This document shows, in pieces, positions 1 through 8,192 of a stretch of 15,338 nucleotides of DNA (position 1 is the stretch's first letter; every line of letters begins with the position of its first letter). The notes beneath the pieces were generated by a model. That model had not been told where the DNA came from and did no database searches. It was given only the letters and a program-made list of their open reading frames with translations. Both the position numbers and the translations under genes were made by a program. The DNA comes from JAFDVL01 sp043736395 (GTDB lineage: Bacteria; Acidobacteriota; Blastocatellia; RBC074), in the NCBI GenBank assembly GCA_043736395.1, contig JAYTCQ010000024.1, positions 1-15,338 of the forward strand. Reading direction: 5' to 3'.

Positions 1-827
1 AATGTCGTCAAATCAAAGTGACTGGCGTTTTGCAGAAAGGTAACGAAGTGATTCACGCCGATACAAAAAGCAAAAATGCCAAAGAACAGAGCTGCGCTCC
101 GACGTGAGTAGAAAAAATACAAGAGAAGAAATAAGACCCCAATGGTTAATAGCATCCCCGTGCGAAACAATCGGGTTCCGACTTCCCGAAATAATATCGC
201 ATTGTGTTGGCGAAACGATCCAGCCGGAGCTAGCGACATCTTAAAACCCACTCCCAGCAACCGTTCCGTATCAATATGTCTTTCTTGTTTTGCCAGCCAT
301 TGCGTCCATGAAGAAGTCGGGTCTCGAAAGACCATAGCCGAATGCCGAACGGCTATTACATGCGTGCCGCTGGTGCCGAAGCTGATTCCGACGGGCAGTC
401 CATTCGGATTAAAGGCTTGTTCAGTGTCGCTGCTTGCGCCGACCGCACCGAACCGATTAATCAACCGCCTGTCGAGATAAACTTCAGACGCGCCCCAATG
501 CCACATCAGCAAAGCCAGTTGTTCGTTTGCCGCTTCTGGCGCAACCTGAACGCGCAGCCGAAACCAGCCGATGCCTTGCCAGCCCGCTTGCGGCAGGTGA
601 TCCAGATCGAAGGCTGTGTTAGGAATCGTTTCCCACGCACGATCATCGAACTGCGGATCAGCAAAACGCGGATCATCGCCGGGTGCGTACTTCCAACCGA
701 GCTTGTCGAGTTCGACGGACTGACCGTTTTGCAAGCTGTCTGCTGTGAGCGTAAATGTATTCTGTCCTTGTGTGGCGGCAAGCCACAACCCAAGAATAAG
801 CAATAACCAAAGGGGCTTTATCTGCAT
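1..827 (-). CDS. Membrane sensor protein, N-terminal part (7TMR-DISM-like), cut by left window edge
   Basis: This reading frame runs off the left edge, so only its first 275 residues are visible. It starts at the ATG at 827-825, with a GAGGAA ribosome site 2 bases before it. Residues 1-21 (MQIKPLWLLLILGLWLAATQ) form a Sec signal peptide. Residues about 25-215 look like an extracytoplasmic beta-sandwich: the WKYAPGDDPRFADPQFDDRAW segment (about 45-65) is the pattern seen in galactose-binding-like sensor domains of bacterial signalling proteins. Two hydrophobic helices follow (about 225-240 and 245-265), which looks like the start of a multi-helix membrane domain. In such proteins the C-terminus is usually a histidine kinase, PP2C phosphatase or cyclase, but that part lies outside the window, so the output is unknown. 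A TACAAT box on the minus strand at 871-866 is a weak -10 candidate. The frame has no internal stop, and the open frames on the opposite strand are shadows. Confidence 0.75.
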   Translation of the reverse strand, partial: MQIKPLWLLLILGLWLAATQGQNTFTLTADSLQNGQSVELDKLGWKYAPGDDPRFADPQFDDRAWETIPNTAFDLDHLPQAGWQGIGWFRLRVQVAPEAANEQLALLMWHWGASEVYLDRRLINRFGAVGASSDTEQAFNPNGLPVGISFGTSGTHVIAVRHSAMVFRDPTSSWTQWLAKQERHIDTERLLGVGFKMSLAPAGSFRQHNAILFREVGTRLFRTGMLLTIGVLFLLLYFFYSRRSAALFFGIFAFCIGVNHFVTFLQNASHFDLTT

Positions 828-900
828 GCTTCCTCGCGGTGGATTCGATTTGATTGCAATGAAGCATTGTATGGCAGGATGTGGCGGTGTGCCTAATCGG

Positions 901-980
901 AAGTTCAGAGTACACGCTTCAGCGTGTTGGAACGCCAGCGAAGCGCGGCGTTGGCACGCTGAAGCGTGTACTCTGAACTT
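901..980. repeat. Palindromic intergenic element A (perfect 26-bp arms)
   Basis: The arms at 901-926 and 955-980 are perfect reverse complements of 26 bases around a 28-base loop. Each arm also contains its own small palindrome (CACGCTTCAGCGTG). The loop holds a second stem, AACGCC at 931-936 with GGCGTT at 947-952, and its tip contains GCGAAGC at 938-944, a sequence known to form a very stable DNA mini-hairpin. There is no T tract on either side, so it is a poor intrinsic terminator. It lies between two minus-strand genes. Elements at 9191-9280 and 12836-12931 share its design. Confidence 0.9.
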
Positions 981-996
981 CATACATACTTTTTAA

Positions 997-3366
997 TTAT
1001 CGAAAACTAAATCGCAAACTCCCGCTCCACCGACGCGGCGCGCCGAAATGTGTACCTTCAAATGGATTGCCGAAATTATAGGCAAATGCGCGATCAATAA
1101 TATTCTGTACATCGAACTGCAACGCAGCGTTCACGTGTTCTTGCCTGAACATTGTAATCCCTGTCGTGAAATTAAAAATCGTGCGCGGCTTCACGCGTCC
1201 GCGATCAAAATTTACGAGTTCTGCGCCTCGCGCGGATTTCAATTCTTCGAGGCGATCTGCTTCCACTTCGAGCGGGACTCCGCTTTCGTGGCGGCCTGAA
1301 AATCCCAATAACAATCCGCTTTTGTGATGCTGATAAATGATGCCGAAGCTCCCGGTATTGCGCTGATCCTGATCGGGAATAAATTTTATTCCTTCACCAA
1401 TTTCGATAAATTCATCCGTCAAAAATAAGCCGCCGTTGATTGGGCCGGTTTGCAGAATTCGCATGTTGGTGTAGCTCAGATAGCCGGAAAATCCTTTGCG
1501 TTCCGGCACGTCCAAGCGTACATCAACTCCCCGTGACAAGCCTTTATTGACGCTGTTCGGAAAAATTATTGTCGTATTAAAAAATACATTCGGGTCTCCG
1601 ACATTACGAAAATTGCGCCACCAGTACGCCGCATCCAGTTTGAAAAGTCCTGCCACATCCTGCGCAAATCCGACTTCGTACGAAGACAATTTCTCAGGAC
1701 GAATATCTGCGCCGCCGATGTGCGTTGCATCCGCAAACGGTGAAAGTTGACGCGCTTGTGCTGAAGCCGCAAGTAGTAAATTGTCAATCTGCGGAGGCTG
1801 ATACAAACGATTGAAGGAAGCGCGAAATGCTGTCTTTGATTTCGGGACAAAATACACGGCTCCGAAACGTGGGCTGAATTGCTGATCGCTCACCAGCAAT
1901 CGCGAATGATCATAGCGTAAGCCGAGTTGCAGGCTCAGATTTTTTGCAGGTGAAAATGAATCCTGAAGATAGGCTGAATACTGATTGCGCACCGTACGAT
2001 CTTGAAAAATGAAAGGATCGTCATCGTCGAAGGCAATGACTTTTTCGCTAATTTCACGATGCTCTGCCGCTTCTTCATCAGTCACATAAAATTTAAAATA
2101 CTCACGAGGCGCGACACGCTGAAATTCGATTCCTGCTTTGATATTATGCGCGTTGCGCGTATGCGAGATGCTTACTATCAAACCATTGCGCGAATGCTGC
2201 CGATCCTGTTCGGCGAAAAGCGGCAAGGATTTTTCGTTGCTCTTCAAGATCGAAGAATGCGTCCGATGAAAGTAGGCAAAATTTGAAACTGTATTCGTGC
2301 CCCACACACGCTGCCAGCTTAAGGATTGGCTGTTATCACGCAGCCGCTGCCTTTGTCGCTGCCCGTGCAATTCCTGTTCTTCGTCATTTGAGACATCAAA
2401 ATTTGAGCCGTTTTCAGAAACATTAAATAGCAAAATGTTGTTGGTGGAAGGATGCCAATCGCTGCGAAGATTTAGATTCACGCCGCCGCCGAAGTTATTG
2501 AAATTTCCTAAATCTACGGGATCAAGAAAACGGTTCGAACGATTCGTCGCTCCATTGAGAAAGAACCCTAAATTCTTTCTTATTCTGCCGCCAAAACTTG
2601 CCGCCAAATCTCGCGTCTGAAAATCCGCGCCGCCAATCTGAAGACTACCTACCAGCGGAGTATCAATACCGGATTTTGGATGAACAATGACAACGGCGGC
2701 GGAACGCCCTCCAAATTCTGCGGGAATATTCCCCGTAATAATTTGCATCGAATTAATCGTATCGGTGTCAATCGGACTCGCCGAAACAGCATCCAGCCGA
2801 TCAGAAATCGGGACACCATCCATCACATAAAGTACTCCATCGTCTACACCCCGAATATGCACCAAACCATTATTTTCAGTGGCTGTCCCCGGCGTCGTAG
2901 CGATAACTTCCTGCAAGCCGCGATTGCGATTCGTGCGAGGGTTTCGTTTGATGAATTCTTCCGAAATCGAAACGGAGGAGGTGGAAGAATCCGGTGTCAC
3001 GAGACCTTCCTGCGAAACAATATTGATCGCGGCAATCGTTCCGGCAAGGTATAATTTTATTTCAATTCTGGTGGGAAGATTTGACCGGACAGTGATGGAC
3101 TGTGAGGAAATTTCAAATCCATTCGCAATAACCTGCAACAAATACTGATCGAATGCGACGTTATTAAAATTGAATTCTCCTTGTGAATTGGTTCTGAGCT
3201 GCGCAGCATTTCCCGTTAAGGAATTCTTCAATATTACGTCAGCATTGAGGACAACTGCGCCGGATGGGTCAGTGACTAACCCTCTCACCGAACCATGCTG
3301 AATCTGGGCATGAACCGGAATCCAGGCAATTCCAATGACGATCAAAATTGAAATAAATTTCATCAT
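997..3366 (-). CDS. TonB-dependent outer-membrane receptor, Oar-like (789 aa)
   Basis: This is an outer-membrane TonB-dependent receptor of the kind that imports large or scarce substrates using proton-motive energy relayed by TonB. Residues 1-20 are a signal peptide ending in VHA-Q. Residues about 24-105 form a carboxypeptidase-regulatory-like beta-sandwich (VRGLVTDPSGAVVLNADV). A plug domain follows at about 140-235 (HIRGVDDGVLYVMDGVPISD, then AEFGGRSAAVV). The rest is a beta-barrel of alternating aromatic strands ending in phenylalanine before the final arginine (LRFSFR). At 789 residues it is shorter than typical Oar-like proteins of about 1100. The ribosome site GGGAG lies 2 bases from the first ATG and 5 bases from the second ATG (3363), so the second methionine may be the true start. 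It is transcribed divergently from the other receptor, from a predicted promoter at 3383-3412. The substrate cannot be read from the sequence. Confidence 0.93.
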   Translation of the reverse strand: MMKFISILIVIGIAWIPVHAQIQHGSVRGLVTDPSGAVVLNADVILKNSLTGNAAQLRTNSQGEFNFNNVAFDQYLLQVIANGFEISSQSITVRSNLPTRIEIKLYLAGTIAAINIVSQEGLVTPDSSTSSVSISEEFIKRNPRTNRNRGLQEVIATTPGTATENNGLVHIRGVDDGVLYVMDGVPISDRLDAVSASPIDTDTINSMQIITGNIPAEFGGRSAAVVIVHPKSGIDTPLVGSLQIGGADFQTRDLAASFGGRIRKNLGFFLNGATNRSNRFLDPVDLGNFNNFGGGVNLNLRSDWHPSTNNILLFNVSENGSNFDVSNDEEQELHGQRQRQRLRDNSQSLSWQRVWGTNTVSNFAYFHRTHSSILKSNEKSLPLFAEQDRQHSRNGLIVSISHTRNAHNIKAGIEFQRVAPREYFKFYVTDEEAAEHREISEKVIAFDDDDPFIFQDRTVRNQYSAYLQDSFSPAKNLSLQLGLRYDHSRLLVSDQQFSPRFGAVYFVPKSKTAFRASFNRLYQPPQIDNLLLAASAQARQLSPFADATHIGGADIRPEKLSSYEVGFAQDVAGLFKLDAAYWWRNFRNVGDPNVFFNTTIIFPNSVNKGLSRGVDVRLDVPERKGFSGYLSYTNMRILQTGPINGGLFLTDEFIEIGEGIKFIPDQDQRNTGSFGIIYQHHKSGLLLGFSGRHESGVPLEVEADRLEELKSARGAELVNFDRGRVKPRTIFNFTTGITMFRQEHVNAALQFDVQNIIDRAFAYNFGNPFEGTHFGAPRRWSGSLRFSFR

Positions 3367-3382
3367 AGCTCCCTCAATCTTG

Positions 3383-3412
3383 ATTGTAGTTGTCGGCTGA
3401 CATTTTGGTCAA
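3383..3412 (-). promoter_or_regulatory. Sigma70-like promoter of the leftward TonB receptor
   Basis: On the minus strand a TTGACC -35 box (3412-3407) is followed after 18 bases by TACAAT (3388-3383), which matches the -10 consensus at five of six positions. This leaves a leader of about 10 bases before the GAGGGAG ribosome site and the start codon at 3366. Read from sequence only; no start-site data. Confidence 0.6.
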
Positions 3413-3460
3413 ATTTTATCCATTTGACGATCCCGGCTTCAGGTCGCACTGGTTTGACCA
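3406..3460. promoter_or_regulatory. Inverted TTTGACCA half-sites in the divergent promoter region
   Basis: TGGTCAAA at 3406-3413 and TTTGACCA at 3453-3460 are a perfect 8-base inverted pair. A third TTTGAC copy at 3423-3428 forms a perfect palindrome with the first: GTCAAAT at 3408-3414, 7 bases, ATTTGAC at 3422-3428. The outer copies coincide with the predicted -35 boxes of the two promoters. The middle copy has no -10 box and is not explained by a promoter, so an operator for a dimeric regulator is possible. Confidence 0.4.
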
Positions 3461-3483
3461 CCCCTTCAACTTGTGCTAATTAT
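3454..3483 (+). promoter_or_regulatory. Sigma70-like promoter candidate of the rightward TonB receptor
   Basis: TTGACC at 3454-3459 is followed after 18 bases by AATTAT at 3478-3483 (four of six -10 matches). The implied leader is about 145 bases. An inverted repeat TTGTGC (3471-3476) / GCACAA (3491-3496) overlaps the -10 box and could be an operator. The weak -10 box makes this call less certain than the leftward promoter. Confidence 0.4.
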
Positions 3484-3546
3484 TCACTGTGCACAAAAAA
3501 TTTATTTATTACTGATGCGCGTAGTTTTCTTCAAGCTTAGCTGGAC

Positions 3547-3570
3547 GATTGCCAGACATTAACGGCAATC
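3547..3570 (+). promoter_or_regulatory. Hairpin in the leader of the rightward TonB receptor
   Basis: GATTGCC (3547-3553) and GGCAATC (3564-3570) are perfect 7-base complements around a 10-base loop. The hairpin lies 64 bases upstream of the receptor start codon, inside the predicted leader. It could be an mRNA stem or a protein-binding palindrome; no T tract follows, so it is not a terminator. Confidence 0.35.
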
Positions 3571-3633
3571 TCGATGAATCTGTTTTCCCCTAAAATTTTT
3601 CCAACCTCATTCTTTGACTCGAAAGGAGTACAA

Positions 3634-6600
3634 ATGTTCAGAAAGCTTTTTTTGACTACGTTCCTAATCGCGTTAACAATTTCTGTAGCTGTTGCGCAAA
3701 CAGACCGTGGCACGATTACGGGAACTATTGTTGACAGTTCAGGCGCATCTGTTCCCGGTGCAACCGTCACAGTTACTAACACCGCCACAAACTCTGCATC
3801 TTCGGCGGTTACGTCCAGCGATGGTCTTTACACAATTCCTTCTTTGCCTCCCGGAACCTATAAAGTTCGCGTCGAGAAAAGCGGATTTAAAGCCGCTGAA
3901 ATCGCTCAGGTTGGTCTTTCAGCCGGAAGCAATTCAACTGCCAACATGACGCTGACAGTTGGACAGGTCAGCGATACTGTTGAAATCTCTTCCGCGCTCG
4001 GCGCGCAACTACAAACTGAAAATGCGAAGACTTCGTCGCAAATTTCCAACAAGCAAATTGATCAGCTCCCACTCGTCGTGAGTGGAACCATGCGTAGCGC
4101 TTTTGACCTTTCCGCGTTGACTCCTGAAGCCAAAAATATTGGTCTTGGCGGTAATGCCGGAACTCAAGGCCCAGGGTATACATCACAGTATTCCATCGGC
4201 GGCGGACAGGGCGGATCGTGGGGCGTGACACTCGATGGAGCATCCGCAGGAACCGGGCGTTTCGGTTCAACTGAATGGGCGAATTTGAATACGCCTTCGA
4301 TTGACGCCATCACAGAATTCGCCGTAGACACAAATGGATTCAAAGCCGAATTCGGACGCGCGCAGGGCGGCATCATGTCATTCTCTTCGCGCTCAGGAAC
4401 GAATTCCTATCACGGGAATGCGTATGAATTTTTACGCAACAACGCATTTGATGCGCGTAACTATTTTGAGGTTACACGCAGCGTACTGAAACAACATGAT
4501 TTCGGTGGAACTTTCGGCGGACCGGTTCGCATCCCATGGCTTTACAACGGCAAAGACAAAACATTCTTTTTTGTCTCAGCGGAACTTTTCAAGAATCGAG
4601 CGGGAGCCAACAGTTTTCTGGCTTCAGTGCCGACGCCTGAAATGTACACAGGGGATTTCAGCAAATGGGTGGATAAGGATGGAAAATCATTAACCATTTA
4701 TGATCCGACGATTGTTACTGTTAATGGAGTCGCAACCCGCAATCCATTCCCCGGAAATAAAATTCCGAGCAATCGCTTCAGCCCGCTGGCGTTGAAATAC
4801 CTTGCTCATGTTGGAACTTCACTCGCACCCAACGCTGCTGGTGCTCCAGGAACATTTGGCTATGTCAACCTAAACTATCGCAGCCTTGCCGGAAGCTCTC
4901 TTTTCCCGTGGACAAAATGGAGCGTTAAGCTCGACCATAATTTTTCTGAAAAACATAAACTTAGCGGGTTATTCAATTATGGCTTAAGCGAAGTTTTGCC
5001 TGGTGTAGATGGGTATCCTCGCTTGCCGGGAACTGTCACAGACTTCCGCGCAACTGATCAATCCAGTTATGTCTATCGTGGCAATTACACTTGGACAGTC
5101 AGCAATAATATCGTCAACTATGCTTACGGCGGAATTAACTGGTGGAAGCAGTTGAACTACACGCCAACCGCAGTCGGAGGATGGAAAGCCAAAGGCATTT
5201 GTTTACCTGGCTCATTTGATTGTGATTTCAATTTGCTACAAGTCAACTTCAACGATGGTTTCCAAACCGGAAACTATTATCCTTGGAGCGGTTCGGCAGG
5301 TGACGGTTCAGAAAACCCTGTCTTCACTGTGGGAGATGATGTGACCTATATCAAAGGTCGTCATACCATTAAGGGTGGTTATTTGTTTGAGCAAATTCAT
5401 TACAATGGATTTGGCCGTCAAACAATTTCAGGACGCGTGAATTTTGATCGTCGCAGCACGAGCATTCCAGGAAGTAATGATTTGACCACTGGTGGAGGCA
5501 ATAGTTTTGCTTCATTCCTGTTAGGGGAAGTCTTCAGCGCCGGAACCGAAAATAATCGTTTCGTTCGCCAACGATGGCGCAGTCACAGTACTTATATTCA
5601 GGACGATTGGAAGATTACTCCCAAGCTGACAATGAATTTTGGTCTGCGTTATGAATTCACCCTGCCGCCGCTCGAACGTGACGATAAGTGGAGCGACTTT
5701 GATCCAGGTCTTCCAAATCCGCTGGCGGGCGGACGTCTCGGAGCTTTAAAATTTGCGGGGTTTGAAGCTGGCGAAGTTGGCAAGAGAACCCTCGTTCCCG
5801 GTTGGTTTGGTGGATTAGGGCCACGTCTTAGCTTTGCTTATAGCCCGAATGACAAAACTGTTATCAGGGCTGGTGTCGGACGCAGTTTCGGCGTCGTCAG
5901 AACAATTTCCGGCAGCACCCATTTCTTCGGTGCGATCCAGATTTATAATACTGGCGATTCACCAAATACGATTGATCGAGTCTTTAAACTTGATGACGGA
6001 TTCATCGTCAACGGAGTTAATACCGTTCCGCAACCGCCCAGCACAAACCCCGGCTTCAACGTGAATTCAAACGTCGCTTGGTGGCAGGGCAAAGAAGTTT
6101 CCCGCTTGCCGGAAAACTGGAACTGGACATTATCCATGCAGCGACAGTTGCCGAAAAACTTTTTGTTTGAAGCGACGTACAATGCGTCGGTTGGCGTTCA
6201 TCTCGTGTCCGGGTTATTAAATGTGAATCAGCTTGATTCAAAATATCTTTCTGATCCAAAAATTCAGCCGATCCTCGGTGCGCGAATTGATTCACCGGCG
6301 GCAGCCGCAGCGGGCATTGTCAAACCTTACGCCTCATTCCCTGATAATTTTCCGGTGTGGCGTGCGCTGCGTCCTTTCCCGCAGTATACGGACGTCGACA
6401 CCTGGGGCGGCAACGGAGACCGCAGCGGTCACTCGACTTACCATTCTTTAATTTTAAAAATGGATCGCAAGGTCAGCAACGGTGTTTACCTGCAAGGTTC
6501 TTATGTGTGGTCGAAATTAATTGGAGATTCTGATCTGGTGGATGGTTCCGGTCGCGCTCGCGATCAGTACAACCGCAGATTAGAAAAATCAGTGAGTCAG

Positions 6601-7200
6601 CTTGATCTGCCACACAATTTCAAATTCAGCTACATCTATGAACTGCCGTTTGGCAAAGGCAAAAAATTCCTGTCAGAAGGATTGGCAGCAAACTTAATTG
6701 GCGGTTGGCGCTTCACCGGAATTCATATTTATTCCAGTGGACAACCCATTCAGTTAAATAGCAATGTTAATTATAATCTGGGAACAGGGTCAACTTTTGC
6801 TTACGTCAACACTCTCGATAATTGGGTAGCGTCCAAGCCGGATAATCCGAACTATCGGGCGACAAGCGGCTATACAAGCTACTTCACACCCGTCTGTCAA
6901 ATCGTGACGTGCAATGCCAGTGGCGGAGTTATCCAACCTAATAATTTGATTGGCAACGCTCCTCGTTTTAATGGCAAAGCGCGTCGCGACGCTAACCTGA
7001 ACGAAAATATTTCCCTGCAAAAAACTTTCAGTTTCACCGAAACGGTACGATTGGACTTCCGCTGGGAAATGTTCAATGTACTCAACCGCGTCGTCTTCGG
7101 CGCGCCTGATTCAAACGTACAAAGTACAACCTTCGGACGCGTTACGAGCCAATTTAATTCGCCTCGTCAAATGCAGTTCGGTCTGAAATTGTATTTCTAA
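3634..7200 (+). CDS. Large TonB-dependent receptor, Oar-like (1188 aa)
   Basis: This is a full-length Oar-like TonB-dependent outer-membrane receptor. The start at 3634 is chosen because AAAGGAG (3622-3628) lies 5 bases before it and a signal peptide begins there (MFRKLFLTTFLIALTISVAV, cleavage near AQ-T23). An upstream in-frame ATG at 3574 would add 20 unlikely residues. Residues about 26-110 are a carboxypeptidase-regulatory-like domain (GTITGTIVDSSGASVPGATV). The plug follows at about 110-270 (TLDGASAGTG, then AEFGRAQGGIMSFSSRSG), then a long barrel with many aromatic strands ending in the typical C-terminal phenylalanine (FGLKLYF). No SusD-like partner is adjacent. The gene ends just before a strong hairpin plus T tract and is followed on the same strand by an exported RraA-like protein. 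A role in uptake of a plant or microbial glycoside is inferred from the neighbours only. Confidence 0.95.
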   Translation: MFRKLFLTTFLIALTISVAVAQTDRGTITGTIVDSSGASVPGATVTVTNTATNSASSAVTSSDGLYTIPSLPPGTYKVRVEKSGFKAAEIAQVGLSAGSNSTANMTLTVGQVSDTVEISSALGAQLQTENAKTSSQISNKQIDQLPLVVSGTMRSAFDLSALTPEAKNIGLGGNAGTQGPGYTSQYSIGGGQGGSWGVTLDGASAGTGRFGSTEWANLNTPSIDAITEFAVDTNGFKAEFGRAQGGIMSFSSRSGTNSYHGNAYEFLRNNAFDARNYFEVTRSVLKQHDFGGTFGGPVRIPWLYNGKDKTFFFVSAELFKNRAGANSFLASVPTPEMYTGDFSKWVDKDGKSLTIYDPTIVTVNGVATRNPFPGNKIPSNRFSPLALKYLAHVGTSLAPNAAGAPGTFGYVNLNYRSLAGSSLFPWTKWSVKLDHNFSEKHKLSGLFNYGLSEVLPGVDGYPRLPGTVTDFRATDQSSYVYRGNYTWTVSNNIVNYAYGGINWWKQLNYTPTAVGGWKAKGICLPGSFDCDFNLLQVNFNDGFQTGNYYPWSGSAGDGSENPVFTVGDDVTYIKGRHTIKGGYLFEQIHYNGFGRQTISGRVNFDRRSTSIPGSNDLTTGGGNSFASFLLGEVFSAGTENNRFVRQRWRSHSTYIQDDWKITPKLTMNFGLRYEFTLPPLERDDKWSDFDPGLPNPLAGGRLGALKFAGFEAGEVGKRTLVPGWFGGLGPRLSFAYSPNDKTVIRAGVGRSFGVVRTISGSTHFFGAIQIYNTGDSPNTIDRVFKLDDGFIVNGVNTVPQPPSTNPGFNVNSNVAWWQGKEVSRLPENWNWTLSMQRQLPKNFLFEATYNASVGVHLVSGLLNVNQLDSKYLSDPKIQPILGARIDSPAAAAAGIVKPYASFPDNFPVWRALRPFPQYTDVDTWGGNGDRSGHSTYHSLILKMDRKVSNGVYLQGSYVWSKLIGDSDLVDGSGRARDQYNRRLEKSVSQLDLPHNFKFSYIYELPFGKGKKFLSEGLAANLIGGWRFTGIHIYSSGQPIQLNSNVNYNLGTGSTFAYVNTLDNWVASKPDNPNYRATSGYTSYFTPVCQIVTCNASGGVIQPNNLIGNAPRFNGKARRDANLNENISLQKTFSFTETVRLDFRWEMFNVLNRVVFGAPDSNVQSTTFGRVTSQFNSPRQMQFGLKLYF

Positions 7201-7212
7201 AAAAGAGTTCGC

Positions 7213-7275
7213 AGTTCGCAGTAAAGACAGTTCGCAGAATGAATCCTGTGGGCTGTCTTTACTGCGAACTTTTTT
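7213..7275 (+). terminator. Rho-independent terminator (18-bp perfect stem) in front of the RraA-like gene
   Basis: AGTTCGCAGTAAAGACAG (7213-7230) is perfectly complementary to 7253-7270, with a 22-base loop, and T7270-7275 forms the T tract. The unit TTCGCAG occurs three times (7208, 7215, 7231). An A tract at 7199-7204 could make it work in both directions. The next gene starts only 17 bases after the T tract, so this may act as a partial terminator or attenuator for that gene. Confidence 0.8.
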
Positions 7276-7291
7276 ACTCTCTCAAAATATT

Positions 7292-8188
7292 ATGTCACGC
7301 ACTTACTCGACAAAATTGATCGCAGTTGGAATTTTAATCCTGGCTTCGTTATTCGCATATTCGCAATCATCCAATCTTCAAATTCCGCCGGGGCTTCGCG
7401 CTCTTAAAAATACATTTTCTCCTTTAATGGATGTCATCAAAGATAAACGCACACGTGTCACCGACGAACAATTAGCCCAACTTAAAACCATGCAGATCGA
7501 AAATCTGTGGGGCGCAGTACAAAACAAAGGCTACAAAAATTGTTTCATCAGCCACCTGAAATTAACGCAACCTGGATTGCAAATGGCGGGTCGTGCTTTG
7601 ACTATGCGCTACCTTCCTGTTCGTCCTGATCTGGAAGAAGGTGTGCAGCAATTAGCGAAAGAAGGTAATTGGGATTTTCGGTTTAATACACGCGCTGGCG
7701 AGGACGCGAAGGCAGGCGATGTCGTCGTCGTTGAACTCGGCGGACAAGTGGATCGCGCTACGTTTATGGGTACGATGACAGGCCTCGCGATCAAGCTGCA
7801 AAAAACTAATGGCATCGTAGTAGACGGCGGCATCCGCGATTTGAGCGGCTTTAAAGAGTTCAAGGATTTTCCTGTATTTTATGCCGGAGCGCATGCTTCA
7901 GCGATGGCTGATCAGGTCGGTGTTGAATGGAATACACCTGTGCGAATTGGGCAAGTCACCGTGATGCCTGGAGACGTGATTGTCGGCGATGAAGAAGGCT
8001 TGCTCGTCTTCCCGCCGCAGATCACTGCAGAGGTAATTAAATCCGCCGAAGCGCAGACATTTGTGGAAGAATTTAAAGCTGAAAAAATGAATGAAGGGAA
8101 ATATCCTACGAGAGATATTTACCCCAAACTCAGCCCTAAGCTCGAAAAAGAATTTGAAGAATGGAAATTGAAACGGACGCGCAAATAA
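7292..8188 (+). CDS. Exported RraA/HMG-aldolase family protein (298 aa)
   Basis: The protein belongs to the RraA-like superfamily, which includes 4-hydroxy-4-methyl-2-oxoglutarate aldolases (metal-dependent retro-aldol cleavage giving pyruvate) and the RNase E inhibitor RraA. The diagnostic stretch GIVVDGGIRD lies at residues 174-183; R182 and D183 correspond to the substrate- and metal-binding Arg-Asp pair of the aldolases. A second family motif is MPGDVIVGDEEGLLVFP at 225-241. Residues 1-25 form a Sec signal peptide (LIAVGILILASLFAYSQ), which is odd for a fold best known as cytosolic and argues against an RNase E role. A charged tail of about 40 residues follows the core. No Shine-Dalgarno sequence precedes the ATG (CTCTCAAAATATT), and the upstream hairpin ends 17 bases away. 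It may act on a keto acid or keto sugar in the periplasm together with the convergent sugar genes; this is inference. Confidence 0.85.
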   Translation: MSRTYSTKLIAVGILILASLFAYSQSSNLQIPPGLRALKNTFSPLMDVIKDKRTRVTDEQLAQLKTMQIENLWGAVQNKGYKNCFISHLKLTQPGLQMAGRALTMRYLPVRPDLEEGVQQLAKEGNWDFRFNTRAGEDAKAGDVVVVELGGQVDRATFMGTMTGLAIKLQKTNGIVVDGGIRDLSGFKEFKDFPVFYAGAHASAMADQVGVEWNTPVRIGQVTVMPGDVIVGDEEGLLVFPPQITAEVIKSAEAQTFVEEFKAEKMNEGKYPTRDIYPKLSPKLEKEFEEWKLKRTRK

Positions 8189-8192
8189 GGCT

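Noticed and set aside
342..806. 154-aa plus-strand open frame
   Set aside because: It is antisense to the sensor gene, whose frame has a signal peptide, recognisable domain pattern and ribosome site; the plus frame has none.
901..980. CRISPR array or tRNA
   Set aside because: Only one inverted repeat, no regular spacers, and no cloverleaf or anticodon arm.
3574..3633. Upstream ATG extension of the large TonB receptor
   Set aside because: The added 20 residues precede a complete signal peptide, and the AAAGGAG site serves the ATG at 3634.
997..7200. SusC/SusD pair
   Set aside because: Both receptors have the Oar-like layout and there is no SusD-type lipoprotein nearby.
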